The notes below the pieces were generated by a model. It saw only the letters and a program-made list of their open reading frames with translations. It was not told the DNA's origin and ran no database searches. From contig CAVEAL010000013.1 of NCBI GenBank assembly GCA_963613665.1, forward strand, positions 6,567 through 70,566: a stretch of 64,000 nt of DNA. Reading direction: 5' to 3'. The stretch is from F23-B02 sp963613665. Its GTDB lineage: Bacteria > Bacillota > Clostridia > Oscillospirales > Oscillospiraceae. Positions within the stretch are counted from its first letter, which is position 1, and every line of letters starts with the position of its first letter. Shown here piece after piece: positions 8,141-16,619 of the stretch. The position numbers and the translations under genes are program-made.

Positions 8141-8257
8141 TCAAAGGCCGTTCTCGCCGAAGAACTCCATGAGGTCTTTGATCACGTCCTTGGCATCCTG
8201 GCTGCTGCCGCCCCAAACGAGGATCTTGCCGATCTTTTCAAAAATAAACTCTAACAT
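8141..8257 (-). CDS. Small 38-residue protein, unknown
   Basis: A short frame with a strong Shine-Dalgarno (GGAAGGAG, nine bases before ATG) and its own terminator directly downstream, which argues that it is a real gene. The protein begins MLEFIFEKIGKILVWGGSS and ends in an acidic amphipathic stretch (DVIKDLMEFFGENGL). It has no Cys and no export signal; the alternation of hydrophobic and charged residues fits one or two amphipathic helices. A possible -10 (TATAAT, 8368-8363) lies about 105 bases upstream. I do not recognise the family. It could be a small membrane-associated or signalling peptide. Confidence 0.6.
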   Translation of the reverse strand: MLEFIFEKIGKILVWGGSSQDAKDVIKDLMEFFGENGL

Positions 8258-8628
8258 TGTGTTTTGCTCCTTCCTGAAAGCGTTCCTTTTCTTCCTGTGG
8301 CCGATACATGTTTGGAAATAGTCATGTATTCTTGTATCGCGGCTCGGCCTCTTGCCGCCTCAATTATAAAAGACGGAAGTTTTTCGCCGATATTCCACAA
8401 TTTTCGGTTATTTACACTTTGTTTATTTTTTAATGGCGCACGGGGGGGCACCTGCGAGCACGGTGATTGCCGGTGCCCGGTATCGAAGCAGCGGAGGAAA
8501 TTACGGCGTTTCGCCCTTTTTTGAGACGCATTGAAACAGCCGCGTCTTGCTTGACCTTCATGCGGATTGCCCGCCGCGGCGAGCGGCAAGCAAGCCTGTT
8601 CCCTGCGGGGCGCAGCGTTAACTTGCCG
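8258..8628. other. Non-coding gap with a dispersed-repeat core
   Basis: No convincing gene is seen in this 370-base stretch. Its left part is the leader of the 38-residue gene. Positions 8476-8537 (CCCGGTATCG...GCGTTTCGC...TTTTTTGAG.CGC) match about three bases in four of 32155-32217, the core of the MITE-like element near the end of the chromosomal region, so this is probably a decayed copy. Confidence 0.5.
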
Positions 8629-10188
8629 CTAAACGGCGTCGGATTTATAGACAAAGACGACGGTGGAGGTCATTTTATCGCTGCGTTGGGTGAAGATATC
8701 GTAGCTGCTGCCGAAGTCGAGCCATGCCTGCATACGCTCGGTGAGCGCCTGCTGCTGTGCCTGGGTGAGCGTTTCAATGCTTACGCTGTTTTCGAGCTTC
8801 TGCGTGAAGGCGATTATCTTGTTTATGCTCTCGCCGCCGAGCATGCCGGTCATGCGCTCGAGCATTTCCTGACTTGCGTGCATGACGTTCACGAGGCTTT
8901 GCAGCTCGCTTATTATCGCCGGCAGATTATCCAGCGACTGCTGCACCTCCGGCGAGGACAGATCCTGATTGAGGCTCTCGAAGGTCGGTGCCATTTCCAG
9001 ATAGTCGCGCGTGAACTGCGCGAGCGCGCCGATGTTGGTATTGAGCTTGCCGATGAGCTCAAGCAGCTCGGACAGGTGCGTAAACTGCGAAAGCGTTTGC
9101 AGGCGGCTGGTGTCGATACGCTGCATGTCCGCCAGAAGCTGCTCAAGCTTTGCAAGGTTGCCCTCGGTGACATATTTGTTCAGGACGTCGATGAGCGCCT
9201 TGTTTTCCTTGTAGAGCTTCGCTGCGCGCCCGACGGAGTTTATGAGCTGCTCTATCTGCTGCGCATCACCGTAGAGCATCTGCACCATATCGGCAAGGTC
9301 GAGCGAGCTGAACGCTCCCATAAGTCCCTGAATATCGCTGAGCATGGTCTTTACGCTCTCCGTTCCGACCTTGATATCGTCAGGGCCGAGCGAGGATATC
9401 GAGGAAAACGGCACGGCAATGAACATCATGTTGCCGAGGGCAAAGTCGCTGGTCTTGGCGGTGACGGTGTACTCGCTGCCGCCGAGCGAAGTTCCGAAGT
9501 TAAGACCGAGCTTGTCGATGCCGAGGCTGTCGTTCATTCCGGGCACTCCGGCAAAGAACACGAGCTGCCGTGAGCCGTCGCCGAGCACGACGCCGTTCGG
9601 GGCAGTGACCTCGCTGAAATTCTCGTCCGGCAGGATCATGCCGCAGATAAACAGCATGGGGCAGGATATCTCATATTCGCCGACGGCCTTTTTGAGCATG
9701 TTCTCGGCCTTTATGGTTATCGTAACGTCGCCGCTTTTTCCGGCAAGGGACGCACCCTTTACGGCCTTGCCGTCGAGTGTATAATCAACGGATATCTTCA
9801 TGGGCGGCTCTTTGTCGCTGCTGCCGGAATAGTAAAGATCGGTCGAGTCCATGTCCCAGTAGAGCCTGTCGCTGTCGCGCACGGGCTCAAGGTAGGTCTT
9901 TACGTCTTTAATATCGTCAAGATCGCTCCTGTCCTCGACGCGCACCTGCGGCATATCCGTGTGAAGCCTGTCGGTGACGCTGAGCTTCTGCACCTCGCCG
10001 TCGGGGGATATGTTTATATAAACGGTCTCCTCCTTGCTCACGGCGTTGTCGGTGAGCTCGTACTCGGGGTGCTTTGTAGGCTCCGGGGTGCTCTCCGTCC
10101 CGCCGCTGTCCTTGTTTCCGCAGCCGGACAGCAGTGCAAGGAGCATGCTCAGGGCCAGCAGCAGGGCTATGTATCGTTTAGTTTTCAT
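8629..10188 (-). CDS. Lipoprotein paired with an MMPL/RND exporter
   Basis: A 519-residue secreted lipoprotein. Residues 1-23 are a signal peptide ending in the lipobox LLSGC (Cys23). A low-complexity linker (GGTESTPEPTKHP) follows. The middle contains beta-rich domains and residues 290-460 form a long heptad-like helical region (QQIEQLINSVGRAAKLYKEN and onward), resembling periplasmic or exoplasmic coiled-coil regions of YhgE/Pip and RND partner proteins. Its ATG lies inside the 3' end of the upstream MMPL gene (11-base overlap), so it is very likely a subunit of that exporter. Exact role unknown. Confidence 0.75.
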   Translation of the reverse strand: MKTKRYIALLLALSMLLALLSGCGNKDSGGTESTPEPTKHPEYELTDNAVSKEETVYINISPDGEVQKLSVTDRLHTDMPQVRVEDRSDLDDIKDVKTYLEPVRDSDRLYWDMDSTDLYYSGSSDKEPPMKISVDYTLDGKAVKGASLAGKSGDVTITIKAENMLKKAVGEYEISCPMLFICGMILPDENFSEVTAPNGVVLGDGSRQLVFFAGVPGMNDSLGIDKLGLNFGTSLGGSEYTVTAKTSDFALGNMMFIAVPFSSISSLGPDDIKVGTESVKTMLSDIQGLMGAFSSLDLADMVQMLYGDAQQIEQLINSVGRAAKLYKENKALIDVLNKYVTEGNLAKLEQLLADMQRIDTSRLQTLSQFTHLSELLELIGKLNTNIGALAQFTRDYLEMAPTFESLNQDLSSPEVQQSLDNLPAIISELQSLVNVMHASQEMLERMTGMLGGESINKIIAFTQKLENSVSIETLTQAQQQALTERMQAWLDFGSSYDIFTQRSDKMTSTVVFVYKSDAV

Positions 10189-12253
10189 GTTTTAACCTCC
10201 AGCTCGGGGTCGTTTTTGCAATGAAGCCTTCGCACACGCACAATACGGGCGAGAGCAGAAAAATGATGACGATCTCGCTTATTATCGCGCCTCGCGCAAG
10301 CAGGGCGCACATGCCGCGCACGATGTAGATATCGCACACGAGGTACACTCCGAAGGTCGCGGCGAAGAACACGCCGGCGCTCTGGAATATCGACTGCTGC
10401 GCCGCGGCAACCGCTTTGAGCATTGCCTCGTCGCGCGGAAGTCTTTGCAGCTCCTCGCGGAAACGCGTTGTTAGCAGTATCGCATAATCGACCGTTGCGC
10501 CGAGCTGCACGCAGTTTATGACCGTCGGATCGACAAACGACGCCTCTTTCCCCATGATGACGCTTATCGAAAGGTTTATCCAGATGGCAAGCTCGATAGA
10601 CAGGACCAGTATCACCGGCAGCGTTGGGGATTTGAAGCATATTGCGATGAGTATGAATATCGCCGCTATCGACAGCACGGAGGTCACGGCGAAGTCAACG
10701 TCGGTCGTGTCGATAAGCCCCTGCGTTATCGCGCCCTCGCCGGTTATATAGGCGTTCGGGTCGTAGGACTTGACGATGCCGTCCATCTCCTTGAGCTGCG
10801 CGGTCAGCTCGTCCGTCGCCGTGCCGTACTCGGAGTTTATCATCATAAGCTGCTTTCCGTCCTGCTTGCACAGGCTCATTATCTCGTCGGGTATGATATC
10901 GTCGGGTATCGCCGTGCCGACGACGGAGTTATACGCCAGAAGCGAGGACACGCCCTCCATGCTTTGGAGCTTTCTCTCCATCTCGACGAGCTTTTCGGCA
11001 GGCAGGCTGTCGTCTACTATGACAAACTGCGTACAGGCCATGCCGAAGTCGGTTTTGAGCTTGCTCAGTCCCTCCATTGAGGTCAGATACGAGGGCAGCG
11101 CCTTGTCCATGCTGTAGTACATCTCTATGTTCTTCTGAGTGAAATACGCCGGTGCGAGCAGCGCCAGAAACAGCAGCGCAAAGGCTTTTTTATGCTTCAG
11201 CGTGAACTTGTTCAGCAGCGTAAAATTCGGAACAAAGCTGCGGTGGCGGTATTTGATTATCTGCTTTTCAAACATCAGCACGACCGACGGCAGGATGAAT
11301 ATGACCGTCAGTATGCCGAAAACGACGCCCTTTGCCATGACAAAGCCGATGTCAAAGCCGAGTCCGAGCTTCATAAAGCACAGCGCCAGAAAGCCGAACA
11401 CCGTCGTAAGCGAGCTTCCCATGAGCGCCGTCATGGAAACGGTGACAGCCTCGGCCATTGCCTCCTCGCGTGTGTCAAAGCGCCGCTTTTCCTCGGCATA
11501 GCGGTCGATGAGGAAAATGGAGTAGTCCATCGTAACGCCAAGCTGCAGCACCGCCGCAACGCACTGGGTGATAAACGATATCTGCCCGAGGAAGATATTC
11601 GTGCCCATGTTGTATATGACGGCAAGTCCGAGCGAAAACAGGATGATCAGCGGCTGGAACCACGACTCCATGAGAACGCTCATGACTATCAGTGCAAGCA
11701 CGACCGCGACCGCTATATACAGCGGTGCCTGAGTTTCGGCGATCTCGCGCGTATCGTCAACGACGACCGACAGCCCGCTCAGGAACCGGTCCTTTCCGAG
11801 CAGCGTTTTTATCTGCGCAATGGCCTTTAGCTGACTGTCGGCAGAGCCGCCCGCGTCATAGCGCACGAGCATCATGGTCTGGCTGCCGTCGGTGCTGTAG
11901 AATATATTTTTCAGCGCATCAGGCAGGATGTCGGCGGGTATGCCGATATCGGCGATTGTATCGACCCATATGACCGATGCGACCCCGTCCACGGCAAGTA
12001 TTTCATTTTTAAGCGCCAGTGTCTGCTTTGGCTGCATGTTTTCCGTTATGACGATGGATATCCCTGCGGTGTTGAAGGTTTTGTCAAGCACCTGCTCGCC
12101 CTGCACGGATTCAAGCTCATCGGGAAGATAGGAGAGTATATCGTAGTTGACCTTCGTTCCTATAAAACCCAAAAGCGCGGGGATCAGCAGCAAAAGCGCC
12201 GCAACGAGCACCGTTTTTGGGTGCTTTGCCTCCCATAGTGCGATCTTTCTCAA
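10178..12253 (-). CDS. MMPL/RND-superfamily transporter
   Basis: A 691-residue transporter with two similar halves, each with one N-terminal membrane helix, an extracellular domain and a block of five helices (first block about 175-340, second about 525-680). The conserved RND/MMPL pattern GVTMDYSIFLIDR lies near 240 and its second copy GATVDYAILLTTR near 585; these hold the proton-relay Asp residues. Such proteins export lipids, peptides or drugs. The start is TTG at 12253, with GAGGT seven bases upstream and no in-frame ATG nearby. It is the first gene of a two-gene operon with the lipoprotein. Confidence 0.88.
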   Translation of the reverse strand: MRKIALWEAKHPKTVLVAALLLLIPALLGFIGTKVNYDILSYLPDELESVQGEQVLDKTFNTAGISIVITENMQPKQTLALKNEILAVDGVASVIWVDTIADIGIPADILPDALKNIFYSTDGSQTMMLVRYDAGGSADSQLKAIAQIKTLLGKDRFLSGLSVVVDDTREIAETQAPLYIAVAVVLALIVMSVLMESWFQPLIILFSLGLAVIYNMGTNIFLGQISFITQCVAAVLQLGVTMDYSIFLIDRYAEEKRRFDTREEAMAEAVTVSMTALMGSSLTTVFGFLALCFMKLGLGFDIGFVMAKGVVFGILTVIFILPSVVLMFEKQIIKYRHRSFVPNFTLLNKFTLKHKKAFALLFLALLAPAYFTQKNIEMYYSMDKALPSYLTSMEGLSKLKTDFGMACTQFVIVDDSLPAEKLVEMERKLQSMEGVSSLLAYNSVVGTAIPDDIIPDEIMSLCKQDGKQLMMINSEYGTATDELTAQLKEMDGIVKSYDPNAYITGEGAITQGLIDTTDVDFAVTSVLSIAAIFILIAICFKSPTLPVILVLSIELAIWINLSISVIMGKEASFVDPTVINCVQLGATVDYAILLTTRFREELQRLPRDEAMLKAVAAAQQSIFQSAGVFFAATFGVYLVCDIYIVRGMCALLARGAIISEIVIIFLLSPVLCVCEGFIAKTTPSWRLKHEN

Positions 12254-12345
12254 GCTGTTACCTCACACAAAGTATAATATCATAATTATGTTAATAATAT
12301 CTCAAATTCCTGAATTTTTCAAGTGCCGAAGCCTTTCTTTTGCTC

Positions 12346-12374
12346 TTGCTTAATTTTCTTGTTGTTGGTATACT
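12346..12374 (+). promoter_or_regulatory. Promoter of the FHA-domain gene
   Basis: TTGCTT (12346-12351) and TATACT (12369-12374) are 17 bases apart, 23 bases upstream of the start codon. Confidence 0.7.
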
Positions 12375-12397
12375 GGATGCATAACGGAGGTGCGGTC

Positions 12398-12733
12398 ATG
12401 GCAGGAGATAAGTTCAAGGGACTTTTTGATTTTATAAACAACTTCGGCGATGCGACGGTGAACGTCACGGCGCATGAGCCGGCCAGCGGCAAAACCGAAT
12501 GGATATTCGGCCGCAGCGAGGACTGCGATTTTGTCTACAGTGCTCCGAAGGCCTCGCGGCGGCACTTTGCCATCGAGCTGTGCGACGGGCACTATTATAT
12601 ACAGGATCTCGGCTCGACAAACGGAACGTATCTCAACGGCAAGCGCATCGACCGTAAGGAGCGCATCTTCTCCGGCGACGTGATAACGATGGGCGGAGTG
12701 GATATAGTGTTTTCAAAGGACATGCTGTTTTAA
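12398..12733 (+). CDS. FHA-domain protein
   Basis: A 111-residue protein that is essentially one forkhead-associated domain, which binds phosphothreonine peptides. The signature residues are all there: GRSEDCDF near 38-45, ASRRHFAI near 52-59 (the Arg and His that contact the phosphate), and LGSTNGTYLNG near 73-83. The first 25 residues are a short leader without a membrane segment. Start at 12398 follows GGAGG at the right distance. It is a single-gene unit with its own promoter and terminator; no Ser/Thr kinase is seen nearby. Confidence 0.88.
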   Translation: MAGDKFKGLFDFINNFGDATVNVTAHEPASGKTEWIFGRSEDCDFVYSAPKASRRHFAIELCDGHYYIQDLGSTNGTYLNGKRIDRKERIFSGDVITMGGVDIVFSKDMLF

Positions 12734-12752
12734 AAGCATATCAGCTTATTAT

Positions 12753-12788
12753 AAAAAAGCTTCGGAATTATTCTTCCGAAGCTTTTTT
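12753..12788. terminator. Bidirectional terminator after the FHA gene
   Basis: A 15-base inverted repeat (AAAAAAGCTTCGGAA, 6-base loop) flanked by A- and T-runs. Its left arm overlaps the stop of the convergent VTT gene. Confidence 0.9.
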
Positions 12789-13430
12789 GCCGCCGTCTAT
12801 GAGATTCTTCTTGGCATAAACGAAGCCGAAGAGCACGGTGAGCGCGTCGAGTGCTACAAACGCCCAGAACAGCGGGTTCGTGAAGTCAAACTTATCGCCG
12901 ATGACCGTGAAAATGAGCATGCTCGGCACGAGGGCGAGCATCGAGCCGCCCAGATACGCCCAATACGGTGTGCGCAGCAGTCCGAACAGAACGCCCTGCA
13001 CCTCCATGGAAAGATGCAGCGTGTGCACAAAGAATACAAATGTGAAGCTGTAATCCTCCGCATTGGAAAAATAGCGCCGGAACTTCGGGTACTTTTCCAT
13101 TATGCCGTCAAAGCTCAGGCCCTTTGAAAAGCGGCCTATGAGGTAGGACACCGAGATGCACAGCGCCGTTCCGAAGGCATTTATCGCAATGGCAAGCGGC
13201 AGCTCGAATATGAGCGCGCAGCCGATGAGTATGACGGCGTAGGGTATGCACGAGCAGCCCTTGAAGGCAAACAGCGCAAGGATGATCAGCAGCGCAAGCG
13301 GCCTGTTGTCGTTTACCGCAGCGATTATTTGATCTATGTGCAGAACATCCAGCCATATGAGTATCCCCGCCGTGAGCGCTGCAATGAGCATCAGCACTAT
13401 CGGCAGATACATTCTGATCCTGTCCTTCAT
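12768..13430 (-). CDS. VTT (TVP38/TMEM64, DedA-like) membrane protein
   Basis: A 220-residue polytopic membrane protein. Hydrophobic segments lie near 8-27, 43-75, 80-98, 130-150, 158-178 and 188-206. The region FKGCSCIPYAVILIGCALIF, then NAFGTALCISVSYLIGR, is the VTT/DedA signature. Some family members are lipid scramblases, but substrate here is unknown. It starts 4 bases after mntP ends, so both are probably co-transcribed. Confidence 0.82.
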   Translation of the reverse strand: MKDRIRMYLPIVLMLIAALTAGILIWLDVLHIDQIIAAVNDNRPLALLIILALFAFKGCSCIPYAVILIGCALIFELPLAIAINAFGTALCISVSYLIGRFSKGLSFDGIMEKYPKFRRYFSNAEDYSFTFVFFVHTLHLSMEVQGVLFGLLRTPYWAYLGGSMLALVPSMLIFTVIGDKFDFTNPLFWAFVALDALTVLFGFVYAKKNLIDGGKKASEE

Positions 13431-13434
13431 ATTA

Positions 13435-14001
13435 TCAGAAACTTATTATGCCGAGGTGCTCAAGCAGTATCTTCAGGCCTATGAGAATGAGCACGGCGCC
13501 GCCGGCAAGCTCCGCCTTCGACTTGTACTTTGAGCCGAATATGTTGCCGACGAATATTCCGACGCCGGACAGCACGAAGGTCGTGACGCCTATCAGGAGT
13601 GCAGCCGTCACGATATCTACGCCCAGGAACGCAAAGCTTATGCCGACGGCGAGCGCGTCGATGCTCGTTGCGACGGCAAGCGGCAGCATGGCCTTGAAGG
13701 AGAAGTCGTCGTTTTCGTTATCATCGTCCTCGCCGAGCGCCTCCCTTATCATATTGCCGCCGATGAGGGCAAGCAGTATGAAGGCTATCCAGTGGTCGAT
13801 ATTCGTGATAAAGCTTTCAAACCTATAGCCGAGCAGAAAGCCGAGCGTCGGCATGAGCGCCTGAAAGCCGCCGAAATACACTCCGACCGTGAGCACATGC
13901 TTTGCGCTGACCTTCTTCACCGAAAGCCCCTTGCAGATCGACACGGCAAAGGCATCCATGCTCAGCGCAACACCGATCAGGAATATGTCTATAAAATTCA
14001 A
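13435..14001 (-). CDS. mntP: Manganese efflux pump MntP
   Basis: A 188-residue six-helix membrane protein with the two MntP half repeats: ALSMDAFAVSICKG near 12-25 and ATSIDALAVGISFAF near 112-126. The paired Asp residues in these motifs are those needed for Mn(II) export. A hydrophilic acidic loop (EDDDNENDD) separates the halves. Translation appears to start at TTG (14001) with AGGTGA about seven bases upstream. No yybP-ykoY riboswitch was recognised in the leader, but an inverted repeat at 14042-14060 may be an operator. Confidence 0.9.
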   Translation of the reverse strand: MNFIDIFLIGVALSMDAFAVSICKGLSVKKVSAKHVLTVGVYFGGFQALMPTLGFLLGYRFESFITNIDHWIAFILLALIGGNMIREALGEDDDNENDDFSFKAMLPLAVATSIDALAVGISFAFLGVDIVTAALLIGVTTFVLSGVGIFVGNIFGSKYKSKAELAGGAVLILIGLKILLEHLGIISF

Positions 14002-14041
14002 TCATCTTCACCTTTAATCTTCACAAAATAGTATAAAAAAT

Positions 14042-14060
14042 ATTAGAACACATTTCTAAT
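14042..14060. promoter_or_regulatory. Inverted repeat between mntP and the divergent gene
   Basis: ATTAGAA, five bases, TTCTAAT is a perfect 7-bp inverted repeat placed between divergent promoters. It lies just downstream of a minus-strand TTGACA (14070-14065). It has the form of a repressor operator, but does not match the MntR box I know. Confidence 0.5.
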
Positions 14061-14074
14061 GGCCTTGTCAACAC

Positions 14075-14102
14075 TTGACTTATAAAAACTTTGTGATAAA
14101 AT
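14075..14102 (+). promoter_or_regulatory. Promoter of the acyltransferase-like gene
   Basis: TTGACT (14075-14080) and TAAAAT (14097-14102), 16 bases apart, 50 bases upstream of the start codon. Confidence 0.6.
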
Positions 14103-14152
14103 TGCCTTATTCAAAAAGTCATTAAAAAATTTAAAGTATTCGAGGGATAATT

Positions 14153-15031
14153 ATGAATAACGAAAAACGCCGCTTCGGCGACCGCAAGGACGCCAAGCTT
14201 ATCCGCAAGCAGGACAGCATGCATCTTATCATGCCGATGGTATATCCCAACCGCTGCGACAACGAAGCTTTTATCTCCGAGCGCATAGACCTCACGAACA
14301 TCGACAAATATCTTGAAAAGCGCAACGTCGAAAACCCCGAGTTCAAATTCACTCTCTTCCACCTGATCGTCGCCGCAATACTCAAGACCATCATCCTGCG
14401 TCCGAAGCTCAACCGCTTCATTGCCAACCAGAACAACTACCAGCGCAACACCTACAGCGCATCTTTTGTTATCAAAAAACATTTCAGCGACGACTCCGAG
14501 GAGGGCATGGCCTTTATATACGCAACCGAGGACTCCACGCTTGACTCGCTGCACGAGGAGCTCTACAGGCAGATATACCGTGAGAAGAACAGCAGCGGCG
14601 CGAGCAACGCAACGGCCGACACAATGGATCTGCTCAACAAGCTGCCGCGCTGGTTCGTCAAGTTCTTCATCTGGCTCATGCGCCAGCTCGACCGCCACGG
14701 CATTGTGCCGCAGTCGATCATCGCGGATGACCCCTACTACGCCTCGGTCATTCTCTCAAACCTCGGCTCAATCAAGCTCAGAAGCGGCTACCACCACCTC
14801 ACCAACTGGGGCACTACCTCCCTTTTCGTCGTTGTCGGCGAGATGAAGGAGCGCATTTTCCGAAACGAAAACGGCCAGGAGGAATACCGCAACAGCGTTG
14901 ACCTCGGCCTCACGATCGACGAGCGTATCGCCGACGGCTATTACTACTCCGGCAGCGTGAAGATACTCAAGTACATCCTTGAGCATCCCGAGTGCCTCGA
15001 GCGCCCGTTTTCGGAGCCTGTTGAACTTTAA
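14153..15031 (+). CDS. 2-oxoacid dehydrogenase E2-like acyltransferase homologue
   Basis: A 292-residue protein resembling the catalytic domain of dihydrolipoamide acyltransferases and chloramphenicol acetyltransferase, without lipoyl or E1/E3-binding domains. The C-terminal part shows the family motif as DLGLTIDERIADGYYYSGSV near 251-270. In true E2 enzymes this reads DHRxxDG with a catalytic His; here Glu replaces His (DERIADG). Classical acyl transfer is therefore doubtful, and it may bind CoA or another acyl donor differently. Single gene with its own promoter; strongest SD candidate is GAGGG ahead of 14153. Confidence 0.65.
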   Translation: MNNEKRRFGDRKDAKLIRKQDSMHLIMPMVYPNRCDNEAFISERIDLTNIDKYLEKRNVENPEFKFTLFHLIVAAILKTIILRPKLNRFIANQNNYQRNTYSASFVIKKHFSDDSEEGMAFIYATEDSTLDSLHEELYRQIYREKNSSGASNATADTMDLLNKLPRWFVKFFIWLMRQLDRHGIVPQSIIADDPYYASVILSNLGSIKLRSGYHHLTNWGTTSLFVVVGEMKERIFRNENGQEEYRNSVDLGLTIDERIADGYYYSGSVKILKYILEHPECLERPFSEPVEL

Positions 15032-15036
15032 CGACA

Positions 15037-15303
15037 AAGGCTATGCACAATGATGCATAGCCTTTTCAGACTGTCAAAAAACCTATGCTGCTGCGTGAAG
15101 ATGACCGCGCAGCGGGGGAGCTCGAGGGGGCAAGACCCGCCTCGAGTTAGATAAACCGCCGTCGAAATCCTTGAAATTTCAAGGATTTCGGTAAAAGCAT
15201 TTTGAATACTTTCAAAATGCTCGGCGGAAAAGTGCAGTCAAAAAAGTCCCGCGAGGGACTTTTTTGATAAACGACAAAGGCTATGCATCATTGTGCATAG
15301 CCT
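15037..15303. repeat. Hairpin-rich block bounded by inverted copies of a terminator
   Basis: The left end (15037-15062 region) contains GGCTATGCACAATGATGCAT and the right end (15280-15303) its inverse GGCTATGCATCATTGTGCAT; both are terminator hairpins with T-runs. Both are preceded by the same direct sequence AACGACAAA. Between them are a 28-bp perfect palindrome centred near 15178, an 11-bp stem of AGCATTTTGAA near 15197-15222, and an AAAAAAGTCCC terminator near 15240-15265. No coding frame is seen. The layout suggests a small non-autonomous element inserted into a shared terminator between convergent genes. Confidence 0.6.
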
Positions 15304-15935
15304 TTTTTCATGTCGTAAATTATTATCGCAGCGGCGGAGATAAGCAGCACCGCGAGGATAAGTACAGCACAGCTGCGGAAGAATGCCTCGGGCATTATGA
15401 GGATAACGGGGTCGGCCGCGGGGTCAAAACCCCAGTTGTCCCTGCCGGGGAAAAACAGCGTGTGGAACACCGTAAACGCTCTGCCGAAATCCGCGGCGGC
15501 GGCAGCGCCGGTGAGAGCGAGTGCCGCGCTCATTCCGACAGCTCCCCGGAACGCTGCGCCGTGCTTCCCGCTGCGCGGGAGCTTCAGCAGCTTCAGCAGC
15601 ACGATGACCGCCAGGCTCGCGGCAAAAAGCCGCAGGTCAAGGATAAACAGCGCACGGCAGTCGGCAAAGTGTGCGCTTCCCGCTTCGGAAAACGGCAGGA
15701 CTCCCGCGGAAAACTCATCACTCAGACCGATGCAGTAATCGAGCACTTCGTCGTAGGCCTCGATTATCTCCTCGCGGCTCAGTCCGCTTGCCGTCTCCAG
15801 TCCGAGCGGCTGTATCTGCATATAGTAAAAAGGTCTTACGAGTATCGGCACGGCTATCGAGCCCGTAAGCAGAGCAAGCGCAACGGCAATGCTCATAACG
15901 AGGTTCAGCAGCTTATTCGAACTTTTCATATACAT
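15288..15935 (-). CDS. TIGR01906/DUF1461 family integral membrane protein
   Basis: A 215-residue membrane protein with an N-terminal helix (about 13-33), an extracytoplasmic loop with a conserved-looking SREEIIEAYDEVLDYC segment near 53-68, and three further helices (about 102-118, 132-150, 190-208). This resembles the DUF1461 family of Firmicutes, function unknown. The exact start is uncertain (15935 or 15929); GGGAG lies upstream. It overlaps the gene before it by about 20 bases, so the two form an operon. Confidence 0.7.
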   Translation of the reverse strand: MYMKSSNKLLNLVMSIAVALALLTGSIAVPILVRPFYYMQIQPLGLETASGLSREEIIEAYDEVLDYCIGLSDEFSAGVLPFSEAGSAHFADCRALFILDLRLFAASLAVIVLLKLLKLPRSGKHGAAFRGAVGMSAALALTGAAAAADFGRAFTVFHTLFFPGRDNWGFDPAADPVILIMPEAFFRSCAVLILAVLLISAAAIIIYDMKKGYAQ

Positions 15936-16566
15936 CACGCTCCCTTCCCGACAAAACCAGCATCACCTGAGAGGGCAGATAAAAGGTCCACATCCCGATA
16001 TCGGCAGCACGATGCAGCCACTCGGGGATCCGATCCGGTATATTGTGCAGCCCGACGCAGATATCGCAGCACAGAAACACGCACAGTCCGGCAAAAAACA
16101 GCCTGTTTTCGCTTCCCGACGCCTGCATGACATTGCACAGGAAAAAAGCAAAATACGCCGCTGCCGGAAGCGCAAGGCGCACATTGACTCCGCCTATGCT
16201 CACAAACAGGGCAGCGCAGCCTGCGAACATGTAAACGCGCACCGGCCACGCGCTTTTATGCCCGTTTGCGCGGTAGATGCGTACAAAATACAGTATCTGC
16301 ACGATGAAAAACAGCCCCATGCCGACGGCGTAGTGAGCGTCGAGCAGGAGCAGGAATATATCCGCCGTCATTGCGAGGCCGGCCGCCGCCGTGACGAGGC
16401 GCTCTCCGCCGTCTGCGCTCAGATACAGCGAGAAGGCAAAGCAAAGCGCGATACCGGCAAACTTCAGGGGCGCACTGCTGCCCGATGCGCAAATATCCAT
16501 TGCGGTGAAGGCGAGGTACAGCGCAGCCTCAAGGCATATGAAAAGTCTTGTCATTCGCTTTTTCAT
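15913..16566 (-). CDS. YhhN/TMEM86-like membrane protein
   Basis: A 217-residue protein, almost entirely membrane helices (about eight). It resembles YhhN/TMEM86 proteins, some of which are lysoplasmalogenases: acidic residues inside helices (TADIFLLLLDAHYAVGMGLF near 70-88 and FLCCDICVGLHNI near 170-182) fit the proposed active site. Start 16566 is chosen because longer frames read through the terminator at 16585. Plasmalogens are common in anaerobic Clostridia, so such a role is plausible but inferred. Confidence 0.65.
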   Translation of the reverse strand: MKKRMTRLFICLEAALYLAFTAMDICASGSSAPLKFAGIALCFAFSLYLSADGGERLVTAAAGLAMTADIFLLLLDAHYAVGMGLFFIVQILYFVRIYRANGHKSAWPVRVYMFAGCAALFVSIGGVNVRLALPAAAYFAFFLCNVMQASGSENRLFFAGLCVFLCCDICVGLHNIPDRIPEWLHRAADIGMWTFYLPSQVMLVLSGRERDVYEKFE

Positions 16567-16584
16567 GGCATTCTTATAAGAAAA

Positions 16585-16611
16585 AGCCCGGGGGTATAAG
16601 GCTCCCGAGCT
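16585..16611 (-). terminator. Terminator after the ParA-like gene
   Basis: On the minus strand AGCTCGGG pairs with CCCGGGCT (one G-U) and is followed by five T residues. It lies 9 bases after the stop of the ATPase gene. Confidence 0.7.
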
Positions 16612-16619
16612 TTGGCATT

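Noticed and set aside
14001..14041. yybP-ykoY manganese riboswitch before mntP
   Set aside because: The leader is too short and none of the conserved motifs is visible.
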